64,000 bases of DNA from Saprospiraceae bacterium (GCA_958295895.1 CATQHI010000003.1:186001-250000), one strand, 5' to 3'. Counted from the first letter of the stretch, positions 37,059 through 45,828 are shown. Notes: generated by a model not told the origin, from the sequence alone. Program-made: numbers and translations.

Positions 37059-37204
37059 GGCTTATACGGTTGACGTATTTACAATGACGAGGAGCGTATT
37101 GCAGGGTTGCATCTCAGCGTCATCTCACCTCAATCCCGAATCGATTACCTGCCCCCTTAGCCGTCGACTACCACCATACTATATCTATCTTCCTTCAGTA
37201 CTAG

Positions 37205-37577
37205 AAAGACCTCACGACCTCCCGGTTCGACCTCGACTAGCGGCCTCTAGGATGTAATTGACTGCCGGTACCGGTCTGTAAATACCCTTCAATGAATCTA
37301 TCTCGTGATTGGCGAAGGTGCGTCCCAGTGACTTACCCATGGCGAGGTCCCAGTTCGTGAGGGGCACTTTTATGGTCTCCCTTCATGGCGTAAGCCGACG
37401 CTGCCCGCTGGTACTTGTAGCCGTTGAAGTGAGAACTGGTGCTGGTATCGCTGTCAATCTCATGCTGATGTCAGCATCGAACTGGTAGACTGGCTTGAAG
37501 GTGATGTGTTCTACCTCTCTGGTGTCCGCGCAGGCGGTGACAAAGAGTATCACGATGACTAGATCGACTGGACGCAT
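37205..37577 (-). pseudogene. Remnant of a small lipoprotein gene
   Basis: Starts as a lipoprotein (MRPVDLVIVILFVTAC, ATG at 37577) and continues VEHITFKPVYQFDADISM, then frameshifts. Other frames continue with FNGYKYQRAASAYAMKGDH and YWDLAMGKSLGRTFANHEI, then YRPVPAVNYILEAAS, after which no similarity is visible. The last part resembles N-terminal regions of Bacteroidota proteins with an erythromycin-esterase-like domain, but that domain itself is absent. Several frameshifts plus the truncation point to a decayed gene. Family link is a guess. Confidence 0.45.
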
Positions 37578-37816
37578 GGTGAGTTACCTTGGGGTACGTG
37601 TGGGCCTAATGTTGGGCAAACGAGTAGTCTCTACCTCCGAACTGCAGACTGCATAAGTACTCGAGCGCCTCTTTATCACTACCCGCTTTGATCGAGAAAG
37701 GTTACTGGAGCGGTTAAAAAGTAACCCATGTAACTTTACAGCAGGGGGGCACCTCTTATCGTCTATTTAGAAGCGCCGACCCGGTAGGCTGATTGTATGG
37801 CAAAGCGATATACTGC

Positions 37817-38614
37817 ATGAAAAAGTTCCTTCTCCCCGTATTGCTATCTTTTCTGGGCTATTGGGTCCTCGCGATAAACCCGTTACGGGAGTACACCATG
37901 ACGCCGGATAAATTTGGCATTTCGTACCAGGAGGTGAGGGTAGGAGTTGAAGGGGCCGATCTCAACGTGTGGATCATGAGTGATTCTACCGCCGCGTCCA
38001 AGCAGATGACCGTGGTGATTGCCGGTAGCGATGCCGGTAACATGGGCTTTTCGCTGCCCTACGCCAGGCAGTTGCTTAGCGCAGGTTACGACGTGGTTAC
38101 GTTCGATTATCGTGGATTCGGGGCTAGCTCCGATTTCGAGCATCACCCCGATAACCTTTATCATCGGGAGTACATCCAGGATTTTACCGGCGTTCTGCAG
38201 TTCAGCAAAACTCACTTTGCCACAAATCGGACGGCTGTGCTAGCTTTCTCCATGGGCACCCTCATTGCAAGTAGCGGTTATCAGCATACGGCTTACGATG
38301 CGCTGATCGCGGAGGGGTTTGTACTCTCTCCCCGCAGCAATATCCGCCGAACACACGAGCTGAACGGCAAGAACCTCAAATTGCCGGAAGGCTACGCGGA
38401 CGATGCTGCCGCGGTACACGAGATTGACGTACCGATGCTCCTCTTCTCTGCAGCGAATGATGAGGTCACCACCGATCGGGACGCGAGAGCCGTCGTGGCT
38501 ATGAAGACAAACCGACAACTCGTCACCTTTGAGGGAGAGCACTTGCGGGGGGCAGCGAGCCTTGGTTTTGCTACCTACTTCGAAAAGATAGTATTGTTCT
38601 TAAATTACGTTTAG
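37817..38614 (+). CDS. Alpha/beta hydrolase, exported or membrane-anchored
   Basis: 265 residues from the ATG at 37817, which opens a signal/anchor (MKKFLLPVLLSFLGYWVLA). Alpha/beta hydrolase fold: FDYRGFGASSDF, nucleophile elbow VLAFSMGTLIAS (Ser in FSMGT), acid in LLFSAANDEVTTD, and histidine in FEGEHLRGAASL. It resembles BEM46/YqkD-type serine hydrolases. The substrate is unknown. It stands alone between minus-strand genes. Confidence 0.8.
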   Translation: MKKFLLPVLLSFLGYWVLAINPLREYTMTPDKFGISYQEVRVGVEGADLNVWIMSDSTAASKQMTVVIAGSDAGNMGFSLPYARQLLSAGYDVVTFDYRGFGASSDFEHHPDNLYHREYIQDFTGVLQFSKTHFATNRTAVLAFSMGTLIASSGYQHTAYDALIAEGFVLSPRSNIRRTHELNGKNLKLPEGYADDAAAVHEIDVPMLLFSAANDEVTTDRDARAVVAMKTNRQLVTFEGEHLRGAASLGFATYFEKIVLFLNYV

Positions 38615-38725
38615 CCTAGTTTCGCTTATCAGGTACTGTATCATCACCTGCGCAGCCGTTACGGGGCTGCTCATCAGGATCCCGCGCAGCGTGACTACAC
38701 GCATCAGACGTACCGTTCTATGGTA

Positions 38726-38745
38726 GGGGCGGGGGGCGCAGGTGC
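38726..38745 (-). repeat. Dispersed GC-rich repeat, copy 5
   Basis: GGGGCGGGGGGCGCAGGTGCG on the plus strand, between convergent genes, so this copy is not next to any start codon on the minus strand. Confidence 0.5.
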
Positions 38746-38852
38746 GCAGGAAGCCGGTAGAGGTGGATCGGTACTTGCAGCAGTTTACTGGGCTTGTTTA
38801 TTTGGGGGCGTCTTCTCCGGTAGTGCCGCCAGGGGAGTGATGGTCTAATCTA

Positions 38853-39680
38853 TTACAAACCATTGAACTCCACCAGTTCATACCGGGGCGAACTCTCAAA
38901 CTGCTGCCGTAAAATGCCCAAATGACCGGCTCCGAAGAGTACCAAAATGCGGTCGTCAGTAGAAGTAGTTGCTCGTTGAATAGTACGATAGATGCGCAGG
39001 TTGCGGGAATACCAACCGATCGCCAGTCCGTCGGGATCGGGGTCGGCGGTGAACTCCAGGTAGTGACCGTGTCCACGTAGAATGCGTTTTGGGGAATTCA
39101 TGTACTTGAAAACCTCCAGCAGACTATGGTCCTTCAGCAGTTTGTCGTCGTGGGTGTATAGTTCAAAGTACTTCGCGTTCATCGTCGTGTCGGCACCGGG
39201 TTCGGCAGCTACGTAGAAACCGTCGATTAAGGGGCGCAGCAGGGTGGAGTCCGGACCATAGTACAATTCCCAGGCAAGGTTGTCCGCGTCACCAGGAATA
39301 AGGCTGTCGATGCCAAATTGCTCTGCCAGCCGGAAGGCGATCTGGTGGATTTCGTCGCGCGATAGCTCGAAGTTGCCCGCCAGGTAGCGGCGGTAATTTT
39401 CGTTTACGGAACTTCCGGGGTCCCGTTCTACGATGATTTTGGTAGGGCGGAAGCGCGCGATGTAGGCGTTAAGCTCAGTGACTTCCTCGGCACGGCGGCC
39501 GGTCAGCACATCTATCTCGTCTTCCTTCGAGGTCTTATGGTCATCTCGTCCTGGGTAATCGAAGTGGAAAGAGCCGACGAGCAGTATTTTGGTTTGGCCA
39601 GCGCCGTCAACTAAAATACTATCGGGGTCGAAGGTTATGGCTGACTGGGCAGCGGAGCGTAGGGGGGCTAGATCACAGCG
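38853..39680 (-). CDS. DUF5694-like (TraB/GumN-related) protein, 5' end unclear
   Basis: The frame is open from about 39730 to the stop at 38853. Conserved parts are TKILLVGSFHFDYPG, DVLTGRRAEEVTELNAYI, FRPTKIIVERDP and the C-terminal VLFGAGHLGILRQQFESSP. The GSFHF and GAGHLG elements recall the TraB/PrgY/GumN fold. A GTG at 39509 would cut off the first conserved strand, so the true start is upstream, but no ATG lies there in frame. A frameshift or an unusual start is likely, and a signal peptide is expected but not readable. Function unknown. The 5' boundary given is approximate. Confidence 0.6.
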   Translation of the reverse strand, partial: RCDLAPLRSAAQSAITFDPDSILVDGAGQTKILLVGSFHFDYPGRDDHKTSKEDEIDVLTGRRAEEVTELNAYIARFRPTKIIVERDPGSSVNENYRRYLAGNFELSRDEIHQIAFRLAEQFGIDSLIPGDADNLAWELYYGPDSTLLRPLIDGFYVAAEPGADTTMNAKYFELYTHDDKLLKDHSLLEVFKYMNSPKRILRGHGHYLEFTADPDPDGLAIGWYSRNLRIYRTIQRATTSTDDRILVLFGAGHLGILRQQFESSPRYELVEFNGL

Positions 39681-39898
39681 ATACGTGCTAGAGCGAGCTC
39701 GGAGTAAGAGAGGGTGGTAGGGTAGGGGGGGGCTTGATTTTTACAGCGGATGCCACTGGGGGGCAACGAGGGTTCGTTTTCTGTGAAGGTGTGTCCTAGA
39801 AGTTGGTGAAACACTCTTACCAATAGCGTTGCAACGCCGAAGTGAGTACGTATTCTATGGAAACTAAGAATATTCAGCGGCGTCTTATGTGATCTAAC

Positions 39899-40912
39899 TT
39901 ACTTAAAAGTGTCGCCATAGTTGCTCTTGGCGAGAAATTCTTCGTAGTCATTCATTTCAACAATCACTTTGATTGCTTGAGCTTTGTCTTCAGCCTTTTG
40001 GTAGTAGGCTTGACAAATTTTATAACCCACATAATAACCCATATCGCTAGGAAAGCTCTCCGTGCTGGCGTTGTAGAACCAATCGGAAGCGTTTGACTCC
40101 TGCATATCAGATTGAAATCTCTTCCAGATTTCTTCCTCGTAGGTTTCCCCGAAGGCGAAGGCGCGCCGATTAACACCTGCTCCACCAATCAGACTTTCTC
40201 CTTCCGTAGCTAGGGCCGCTATAAACACCGCACCACCTTCCATCAAAGCTAACGACAACAACTCATTACTTCCTGGCGGCGGTAGCCGTTGCTGTCCGTG
40301 AGTATATTCATGGGCTAATATTTGGTTTAACTTACTTGCCGGACCTGCCAAATCTTTCAGCCAAAAGTCATCAGGAAATTCAGTGTAATCAGGAGAGTCA
40401 GCAATAGCAAATATTTCAGCTCCTATGTACATTTTTCCGTCCGGGAAACTTCTAGCACCCGTGTTCATGAAACCTATACCGAAGTAAGCGTCCGGAAATT
40501 TGAAGGCGGGGTAAAGCTCCTTCAACCTGTTGAAGGTTACCGTAATCTCTGGCTTTAAGCTATCTACGCTTTCTGTAGCTTTTCGAATAGATGCTAGATA
40601 TCTTGGATAGCTCGCCATCATACGTAAATATGCCATTTGAATGTCCTCTGGGCTTCTCTGGTTATCATAATTCTCTACTGCAAGATATTTTTCTAACCCC
40701 TCACTGGCTTTGTCAAGATAGTCCTCTCTCAATATAATCAGTGAGTCTTGTGTAGACTTGGCATTTTCGAGTCTATCGTACATTTGCCAAAAATTGGCAA
40801 TATCTGAAGTCACAAATTCCGCTTTTGCTGAATCATGAGTTGCGACGTCCTGAGCGAAGTTTGAACTGGAGTACAAGAGAGCTAACGATACATAGAATAC
40901 TTTGAAGTTCAT
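39899..40912 (-). CDS. Exported HEXXH protein, DUF2268-like putative Zn-protease
   Basis: 337 residues from the ATG at 40912, which gives a clean signal peptide (FYVSLALLYSSSNFAQ). The motif ILAHEYTHGQQRLP contains HEYTH, and a downstream MEGGAVFIAAL supplies the likely third ligand (gluzincin pattern HExxH...E), as in DUF2268 predicted proteases. The gene is visibly lower in GC than its neighbours, which suggests transfer. A TAAATTTG promoter box overlapped by a palindrome lies about 80 bases upstream. Confidence 0.72.
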   Translation of the reverse strand: MNFKVFYVSLALLYSSSNFAQDVATHDSAKAEFVTSDIANFWQMYDRLENAKSTQDSLIILREDYLDKASEGLEKYLAVENYDNQRSPEDIQMAYLRMMASYPRYLASIRKATESVDSLKPEITVTFNRLKELYPAFKFPDAYFGIGFMNTGARSFPDGKMYIGAEIFAIADSPDYTEFPDDFWLKDLAGPASKLNQILAHEYTHGQQRLPPPGSNELLSLALMEGGAVFIAALATEGESLIGGAGVNRRAFAFGETYEEEIWKRFQSDMQESNASDWFYNASTESFPSDMGYYVGYKICQAYYQKAEDKAQAIKVIVEMNDYEEFLAKSNYGDTFK

Positions 40913-40985
40913 ATAGATATTTTTATACCGTTCTGGGTTATCAAATTTGGTGTGGCACACTGGGTTAGTGTGAAGCTATCCCGAT

Positions 40986-41004
40986 GAGCACAAATTTAGT
41001 GCTC
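40986..41004 (-). promoter_or_regulatory. TAAATTTG promoter box inside a small palindrome
   Basis: GAGCAC/GTGCTC arms (40986-40991 and 40999-41004) enclose a 7-base loop. The minus strand of 40991-40998 reads TAAATTTG, a perfect TAnnTTTG. The arrangement would suit an operator over the -7 box of the metalloprotease gene. Confidence 0.4.
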
Positions 41005-41062
41005 CTTCGCCAAACGTTTTTACTAAGTTCACCGCCTTACTTGCTGATGTGACTACCTGACG

Positions 41063-41166
41063 TAGGTTATACTTCCTGTAGAAGTGTAACCTAGAAAAAA
41101 GAATTAATTTGCTGTTGCTCAGCTAGTTAGACAAAATAGGCTTTAGCACTTTCACTTCTAGGTTAC
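41063..41166. repeat. Inverted-repeat recombination-site candidate next to the integrase
   Basis: Arms 41063-41075 (TAGGTTATACTTC) and 41081-41093 (GAAGTGTAACCTA) are complementary at 12 of 13 positions with a 5-base centre. A third related copy, TTCTAGGTTAC at 41156-41166, is an exact inverted match to 41086-41096 and lies 54 bases before the recombinase ATG. Two 13-bp arms around a short spacer is the layout of tyrosine-recombinase core sites. Confidence 0.6.
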
Positions 41167-41219
41167 GTTTGCCTGCGCGGACGTCGGTTTTTATAACCTC
41201 CCGGCCGTACCTTAAGTGC

Positions 41220-41813
41220 ATGGCAAAACCAGGACGCAAGAGCGCCACCGCCCCCCTGCGGTGGACCCAGGCCAACACCCTCATCAAGGGGCTGATGGCC
41301 GACCGCCGTCACAACACCGCCCTCCTGATCGGTGCCGGCATCTACTTCGGCCTCCGGATCGGGGACATCCTCCAGCTGCGGTGGGATCAGATCCAGTCGG
41401 ATCAGTTCGTCCTGAAGGAGGGCAAGACCGGGAAAGAAAGAATGGTCGACGTCCACGGCAACTTCCTGAAGCTGGCCAGGAGGGTAGGGGGACAGTTGAA
41501 AATCTCCGCCGATCACACCGGCCTGGTCTTCGTCCACCAGCGGAGTGATGGCGACCTCGAAAAATCGATCTCGGTGACCGCCGCCAACAAGCGCATCCGA
41601 AAAGCCTTCGCGACCTACGGGATTGATTCGCAGAACTCCAGCTCTCATACCTTGCGCAAGACCTTCGGCCGGCGCATCTACGAGAACAACGGGCAGAGCG
41701 AGCACGCGCTCATCTTGCTCTCACACATCTTTGGCCACCGGGATATAGGGGTGACGCGGCGGTACATTGGGCTGACGCAGGAGACAATTTCTAGCGCTTA
41801 CCTTTCCCTGTAA
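41220..41813 (+). CDS. Minimal tyrosine recombinase/integrase
   Basis: 197 residues from the ATG at 41220 (MAKPGRKSATAPLRW). All catalytic residues of the family are present: Arg46 (GLRIGDILQLRW), Lys69 (EGKTGKER), His143-x-x-Arg146 (SHTLRKTFG), His173 (FGHRDI) and the nucleophile Tyr182 (RRYIGLT). The SAM-like core-binding domain usually found before the catalytic domain is missing, so this is a catalytic-domain-only protein. A palindrome with recombination-site geometry lies just upstream. It marks the left side of the accessory island that includes the restriction-modification locus. No partner excisionase was found. Confidence 0.85.
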   Translation: MAKPGRKSATAPLRWTQANTLIKGLMADRRHNTALLIGAGIYFGLRIGDILQLRWDQIQSDQFVLKEGKTGKERMVDVHGNFLKLARRVGGQLKISADHTGLVFVHQRSDGDLEKSISVTAANKRIRKAFATYGIDSQNSSSHTLRKTFGRRIYENNGQSEHALILLSHIFGHRDIGVTRRYIGLTQETISSAYLSL

Positions 41814-41939
41814 ACCACAGTTTTTAACCAGGGCAGAACGTAGTGGTCTCCATGATAAGTTTGCTAGTGACAGTAGATGCTTCGAGTTGTAGAGCAAGAG
41901 GTTAGGCAGTACAGACCTCTAAAATAAAACTATTTGTGT

Positions 41940-41947
41940 TATATTTG
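41940..41947 (+). promoter_or_regulatory. -7 box TATATTTG upstream of the beta-flower gene
   Basis: A perfect TAnnTTTG match 60 bases before the ATG at 42007. A TTTG exists only 3 bases upstream, so no -33 element is supported. Confidence 0.4.
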
Positions 41948-42006
41948 TACTGATGATGATGCCGCCTGAGCAGCCCCCCCTTAAGTCCTAAATTCGATAA
42001 GCTACC

Positions 42007-42375
42007 ATGAACGCATTATTTAGCAAAGACTCTACCTTAGTTGGATGGATTGATGATCAAAGCAACCACGTTTTCGATACTGCCATGAACTGGGTCGCCT
42101 ACATAAAAAATGGTCACGTCTGGTCCTCAAACAGCACCAATTGGTGTGGGTCACTTAATGGCTTGAACATACTAGACACAAGCGGAAAGGTTGCTTTTTG
42201 GAACCCTTCACACCGTGTAAAAGGAACTACGCGTTCTAGTAGACCGCCCCGTCCAGCAAAGCCATCCCGGCCCGTAAAGCCATCCACACCGGCAAAGCCG
42301 TCCACACCTTCTAAGCCTTCAACTCCTGCGGGGGGATGGTCGGACCTGAGCTTTAGCGCTTTTATAAATCAGTAA
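42007..42375 (+). CDS. 4-fold beta flower domain protein with Pro-Lys repeat tail
   Basis: 122 residues. Residues 1-70 match the beta-flower pattern of short strands with recurring aromatic/Gly turns: LVGWIDDQSNHVFD, NWVAYIKNGHVWSS, NWCGSLNGLNILD and GKVAFWNPS. Residues 71-108 are a low-complexity tail of PxKPS repeats, and the end is GGWSDLSFSAFIN, a motif I associate with this family. No signal peptide. Function of the family is not established. It is an isolated, rather low-GC gene between the integrase and hsdR. Confidence 0.65.
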   Translation: MNALFSKDSTLVGWIDDQSNHVFDTAMNWVAYIKNGHVWSSNSTNWCGSLNGLNILDTSGKVAFWNPSHRVKGTTRSSRPPRPAKPSRPVKPSTPAKPSTPSKPSTPAGGWSDLSFSAFINQ

Positions 42376-42574
42376 GCTGTTCCTAACCCGTACCAACTAC
42401 CAGCATAAATCACTAATCTAGGATCTCTCTGAAAAAACGTTAGCGGTAGGTATCTTCTACCACAGGCGCACGTACGGGCTAGTCAAGGAACCGTGGTACC
42501 GGTGTTAGGGATGGGCTCAATTGAAAAGGGTGGATGTACTAGCGAGTGTACCAGATAAAAGAGGTGTGTGAAGA

Positions 42575-45500
42575 TCACCGATTCCGCTTATAGCTCTCCG
42601 CCTGCTCAAAGATCTCTCGGTACACCTCATCCCGGTCGATGGGCGGATAGCCGTGATTGGCGAGCAGAATGATCAGGTCCATCTTGAGCGAGGCCTGGAT
42701 GTCGGCGCGATCGTGCCAGTCGGTGTACTTGGCTTTGTCGTCGACTACCTTTTTGACCTCCCGGGCCAGCACGAGCAGCTTGTCCTCCGGGAACTTGAAG
42801 TCGTACTTGGCGCAGAGTTGTTGGAGGATGTCGTAGAAGGCCTTTTCCTCGAAGTCAATGCCGAGGTCTTCGTAGCTCTGCCACTCGGTGCGGACTTTGC
42901 GGATTAAGTCCATGATCTCGTCGGTAAACTCGTCCATCACCTCGCCTCGCCACATGTCGTTTTCTGTACGGTCGTTGTAACGCTCGACCAGCGACCGCAG
43001 CTTGTCGCTGAAGTTGATGCCCTGCGCCCGGTTCACCTTGCGGAAGGCGTCGATGGCTTTCTTCAGCAGTTGCTGCAGCAGCTTGATGCGGGTGTTGGGC
43101 AGCTTGATCTTTTCGAGCTTCTTTAGGTAGTCGTCGCTGAAGATGTCCTGGGTGCCGTCCTGCCCGTCGAAAGTGAAGAGCTCCTCCACGCCGTCGCTGG
43201 CCAGGGCCTGGTCGATCATCTCCCGTACGCGGGCGTTCATCTGGGCAGTATCGGGGGCATCGCCCTTGGTGAGCTTGTGGATGATGGAGCGTACCGCCAG
43301 GTAGAAGTGTACGTGGTCGCGCTCCTCCTGCGTCAGGGCTTCGCTGCCGGTACAGATGTCGTAGGCCGCCTTCATGCGCTTGGCCAGTTCCAGGAACCGC
43401 TTTTCCACCGGCTGGGTAACCTGCACGTATTCCCCCGCCCGGCGCAGTGCTTCCAGCTGCTGTAGGGGGGTGCCGTGGAAGTAATCAGTACTGTCGAAGC
43501 GGTGGAACACCTGCCGCAGCAGGTCCAGCTGGTCGCGCAGGGCGACGATCGACTGGTCCACTTCCTCGAGGTTCTTTTCCTCCCCCTTCCCGTAGAGTGC
43601 CATGGCCAGGTTCAGCTGCCGCTTGATGCCGATGTAGTCGACCACCAAGCCCTTCTCCTTGCCGGCGTAGCGCCGGTTGACGCGGCTGATGGTCTGGATG
43701 AGGTTGTGCCGCTGGATCGGCTTGTCGATGTAGATGGAATCCAGGAAGGGCACGTCGAAACCCGTCAGCCACATGTCCACCACGATGGCGATCTTGAAGT
43801 TACTCTTGGCCTCCTTGAACTGGCGGTCCAGCTCCTTGCGGTAGTCCTTCGTGCCGAGGGCGTCGTAGAGCTCATGGGGGTCGTCCTTGTCGCGGGTCAT
43901 GATCATCTTGACGCGGGTCATGGGCTTTACGGTAGCTGGGCTTACAACGGGGGCCCCTCCCCCCGTTGACGCAGCACCTGCGTCCCCGCCCTCCTCCGCA
44001 CCTTCCCCGGGCACTTCCGCCCACTCCGGCCGCAGGGCAATGACCTGCTGGTAGAAGGCGTAGGCAATCTGGCGGGTGCTGCAGACGAACATGGCCTTGC
44101 CGATCACCGTAGCCCCCTCGCTGACCCGCCGCTCGTAGTGGGCGACAAAGTCCTCCGCGAGGGCCTGCAGGCGCTCGGGATTGCCGAGAATGCTGCTCAT
44201 GCCCGAGGTGGTGCGCTTGCTCTCCTCAATCTGGTGCTCGTTGGCTCCCTCCTCCGCTGCTTGTGCGTAATATTCCTCGATGCGCTCCAGTTCGCTGTTG
44301 CGGAGGGCGACCCGGGCGGCGCGGCCCTCGCGTACGATACCGACCGTAATGCCGTCCTTGACCGACTCGGTCATGGTGTAGCTCTCCACCACCGGACCGA
44401 ATACGTCCAGCGTAGCGTCCACCGGCGTACCCGTGAAGCCGACATAGGTGGCGTTGGGCAGGCTCTCGTGCAGGTGGTAGGCAAAGCCGTAGCGCTTGCG
44501 GACCCCCTGCTCGGTGACGGTCACCTTCTGGTCCAGGTTGATCTGGCTGCGGTGGGCCTCGTCGCTGATGCAGATGATGTTGGTGCGCGCGCTGAGCAGG
44601 TCGGTATCCTCGTTGAATTTGTGGATGGTGGTAAGGAAGACGCCGCCGCTCTTCCGCCCGCCCAGTTGCTCGCGCAGGTCGGCGCGGCTGGTTACGCTGC
44701 GCACGCTCTGGTCGCCGATGTAGCGCTGGGCCGACTCGAACTGCCCGCTGAGCTGGTCGTCCAGGTCGGTACGATCGGTGATCAGCACGATGGTCGGACT
44801 GCGCAGGTGCACGCTCTTCATCAGCAGCCGCGTCAGGAAGAGCATGGTGTAGCTCTTGCCGCACCCTGTAGCCCCGAAGTAGGTGCCGCCCTTTCCGTCG
44901 CCGAGGGGTCGCTGGTGGCCGAGGATGTTTTCGTACAGGGCGCGGGCCGCGTAGTACTGCGGGTAGCGGCAGAGGATCTTGTGGTCCGGCGGCGCGGTAT
45001 CGGGGAAGAAGATGAAGTTGCGGACGATGTCCCGCAGCCGCCGCTTGTCCAGCATCCCCCGCACCATGGTGTAGAGGGCGTCGATACCGTCGCGGTCGGT
45101 GAAGTCGTTCTCCACCCGCCGCCAGCCGTAGAAGAATTCGTAGGAGGCAAAGAGGCTGCCGGCCTTGGTATTCACGCCGTCACTGATGACGCAGAAGGCG
45201 TTGTACTTTAACAGCTGCGGGATGTCGCGCTTGTACCGTACGGTGAGCTGGGTGTAGGCCTCCACCAGCTGCACCTCCTCCCGCACCGCGCTCTTGAACT
45301 CAAAGACCACCAGGGGCAGCCCGTTGATGTACAGGATGCCGTCGGGGATGCGCAGCTGATCGTCCCTCCCCAGAATCTCCAGCTGGGTGACGAAGCGGTA
45401 GGTGTTGCGCTCGCCGTATTCGTAGAAAACTTCGTTCGTTTGCGTCTCGTCCCCCGCCGGCACGGGTTCGTAGTGGGGGTCTAGGTCCGTGAAGTCGAGC

Positions 45501-45826
45501 AGGTGGATGTAGAGGTCCTTGGCCCGGTGGTCGTCGCGCTTCAGGATGAATCCGTCCATCACCTTTCGGATGATTGTCCGGTTACTGGCGTATAGGTCAG
45601 AGGCCGGCAGTACTTCCAGTTCACGGACGATGCGGTCGGCTTCCGCTTCCGTCAGCCCCTCACGCCCGTAACGCCTACGTAGGTAGGCGTGGAGGTCGTC
45701 GCGCAGCAGTACGCTCTCCTTCGAGGGGCGGTTTAGGGTAGCGCCGAGGGCGTGGGGGTAGCCCTGTTCGTCCAGTAGTTCGACGACCGCGGCTTCTAGT
45801 TGGGCTTCGTTGAAGGGCTTAGACAT
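42575..45826 (-). CDS. hsdR: Type I restriction enzyme, R subunit HsdR
   Basis: 1083 residues. HsdR translocates DNA and cuts it at a distance when HsdS finds an unmethylated site. The nuclease motif is PDG...EFK (Pro161-Asp162 to Glu176-x-Lys178). The motor has Walker A GATGCGKS (318-325), DEAH 422-425 and GFTGTP later, then SNFKIAIVVDMWLTGFDVP and RVNRRY. The C-terminal helical domain that docks on the methylase is complete. A Gly/Ala-rich insertion (about residues 610-635) contains a copy of the dispersed repeat. The gene is separated from hsdM-hsdS by a two-gene module on the other strand. Confidence 0.95.
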   Translation of the reverse strand: MSKPFNEAQLEAAVVELLDEQGYPHALGATLNRPSKESVLLRDDLHAYLRRRYGREGLTEAEADRIVRELEVLPASDLYASNRTIIRKVMDGFILKRDDHRAKDLYIHLLDFTDLDPHYEPVPAGDETQTNEVFYEYGERNTYRFVTQLEILGRDDQLRIPDGILYINGLPLVVFEFKSAVREEVQLVEAYTQLTVRYKRDIPQLLKYNAFCVISDGVNTKAGSLFASYEFFYGWRRVENDFTDRDGIDALYTMVRGMLDKRRLRDIVRNFIFFPDTAPPDHKILCRYPQYYAARALYENILGHQRPLGDGKGGTYFGATGCGKSYTMLFLTRLLMKSVHLRSPTIVLITDRTDLDDQLSGQFESAQRYIGDQSVRSVTSRADLREQLGGRKSGGVFLTTIHKFNEDTDLLSARTNIICISDEAHRSQINLDQKVTVTEQGVRKRYGFAYHLHESLPNATYVGFTGTPVDATLDVFGPVVESYTMTESVKDGITVGIVREGRAARVALRNSELERIEEYYAQAAEEGANEHQIEESKRTTSGMSSILGNPERLQALAEDFVAHYERRVSEGATVIGKAMFVCSTRQIAYAFYQQVIALRPEWAEVPGEGAEEGGDAGAASTGGGAPVVSPATVKPMTRVKMIMTRDKDDPHELYDALGTKDYRKELDRQFKEAKSNFKIAIVVDMWLTGFDVPFLDSIYIDKPIQRHNLIQTISRVNRRYAGKEKGLVVDYIGIKRQLNLAMALYGKGEEKNLEEVDQSIVALRDQLDLLRQVFHRFDSTDYFHGTPLQQLEALRRAGEYVQVTQPVEKRFLELAKRMKAAYDICTGSEALTQEERDHVHFYLAVRSIIHKLTKGDAPDTAQMNARVREMIDQALASDGVEELFTFDGQDGTQDIFSDDYLKKLEKIKLPNTRIKLLQQLLKKAIDAFRKVNRAQGINFSDKLRSLVERYNDRTENDMWRGEVMDEFTDEIMDLIRKVRTEWQSYEDLGIDFEEKAFYDILQQLCAKYDFKFPEDKLLVLAREVKKVVDDKAKYTDWHDRADIQASLKMDLIILLANHGYPPIDRDEVYREIFEQAESYKRNR
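43945..43991 (+). repeat. Dispersed GC-rich repeat, copy 6, in frame inside hsdR
   Basis: A 9-bp hairpin (43945-43953 with 43960-43968) is followed by CACCTGCGTCCCCGCCC at 43975-43991. It is in the opposite orientation to the six intergenic copies. It encodes the low-complexity EEGGDAGAASTGGGAP segment of HsdR without breaking the frame. Confidence 0.6.
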
Positions 45827-45828
45827 AT

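Noticed and set aside
37190-37260. Possible tRNA, because of a GGTTCGA-like string
   Set aside because: No acceptor or anticodon stem can be folded around it; it fits better inside the lipoprotein remnant.
42240-42330. CRISPR-like or tandem DNA repeat
   Set aside because: The repetition is a protein-level PxKPS repeat in the beta-flower gene; the units are short, irregular and have no spacers.
44138-45211. 357-codon open frame antisense to hsdR
   Set aside because: Shadow of hsdR, with no recognisable motif.
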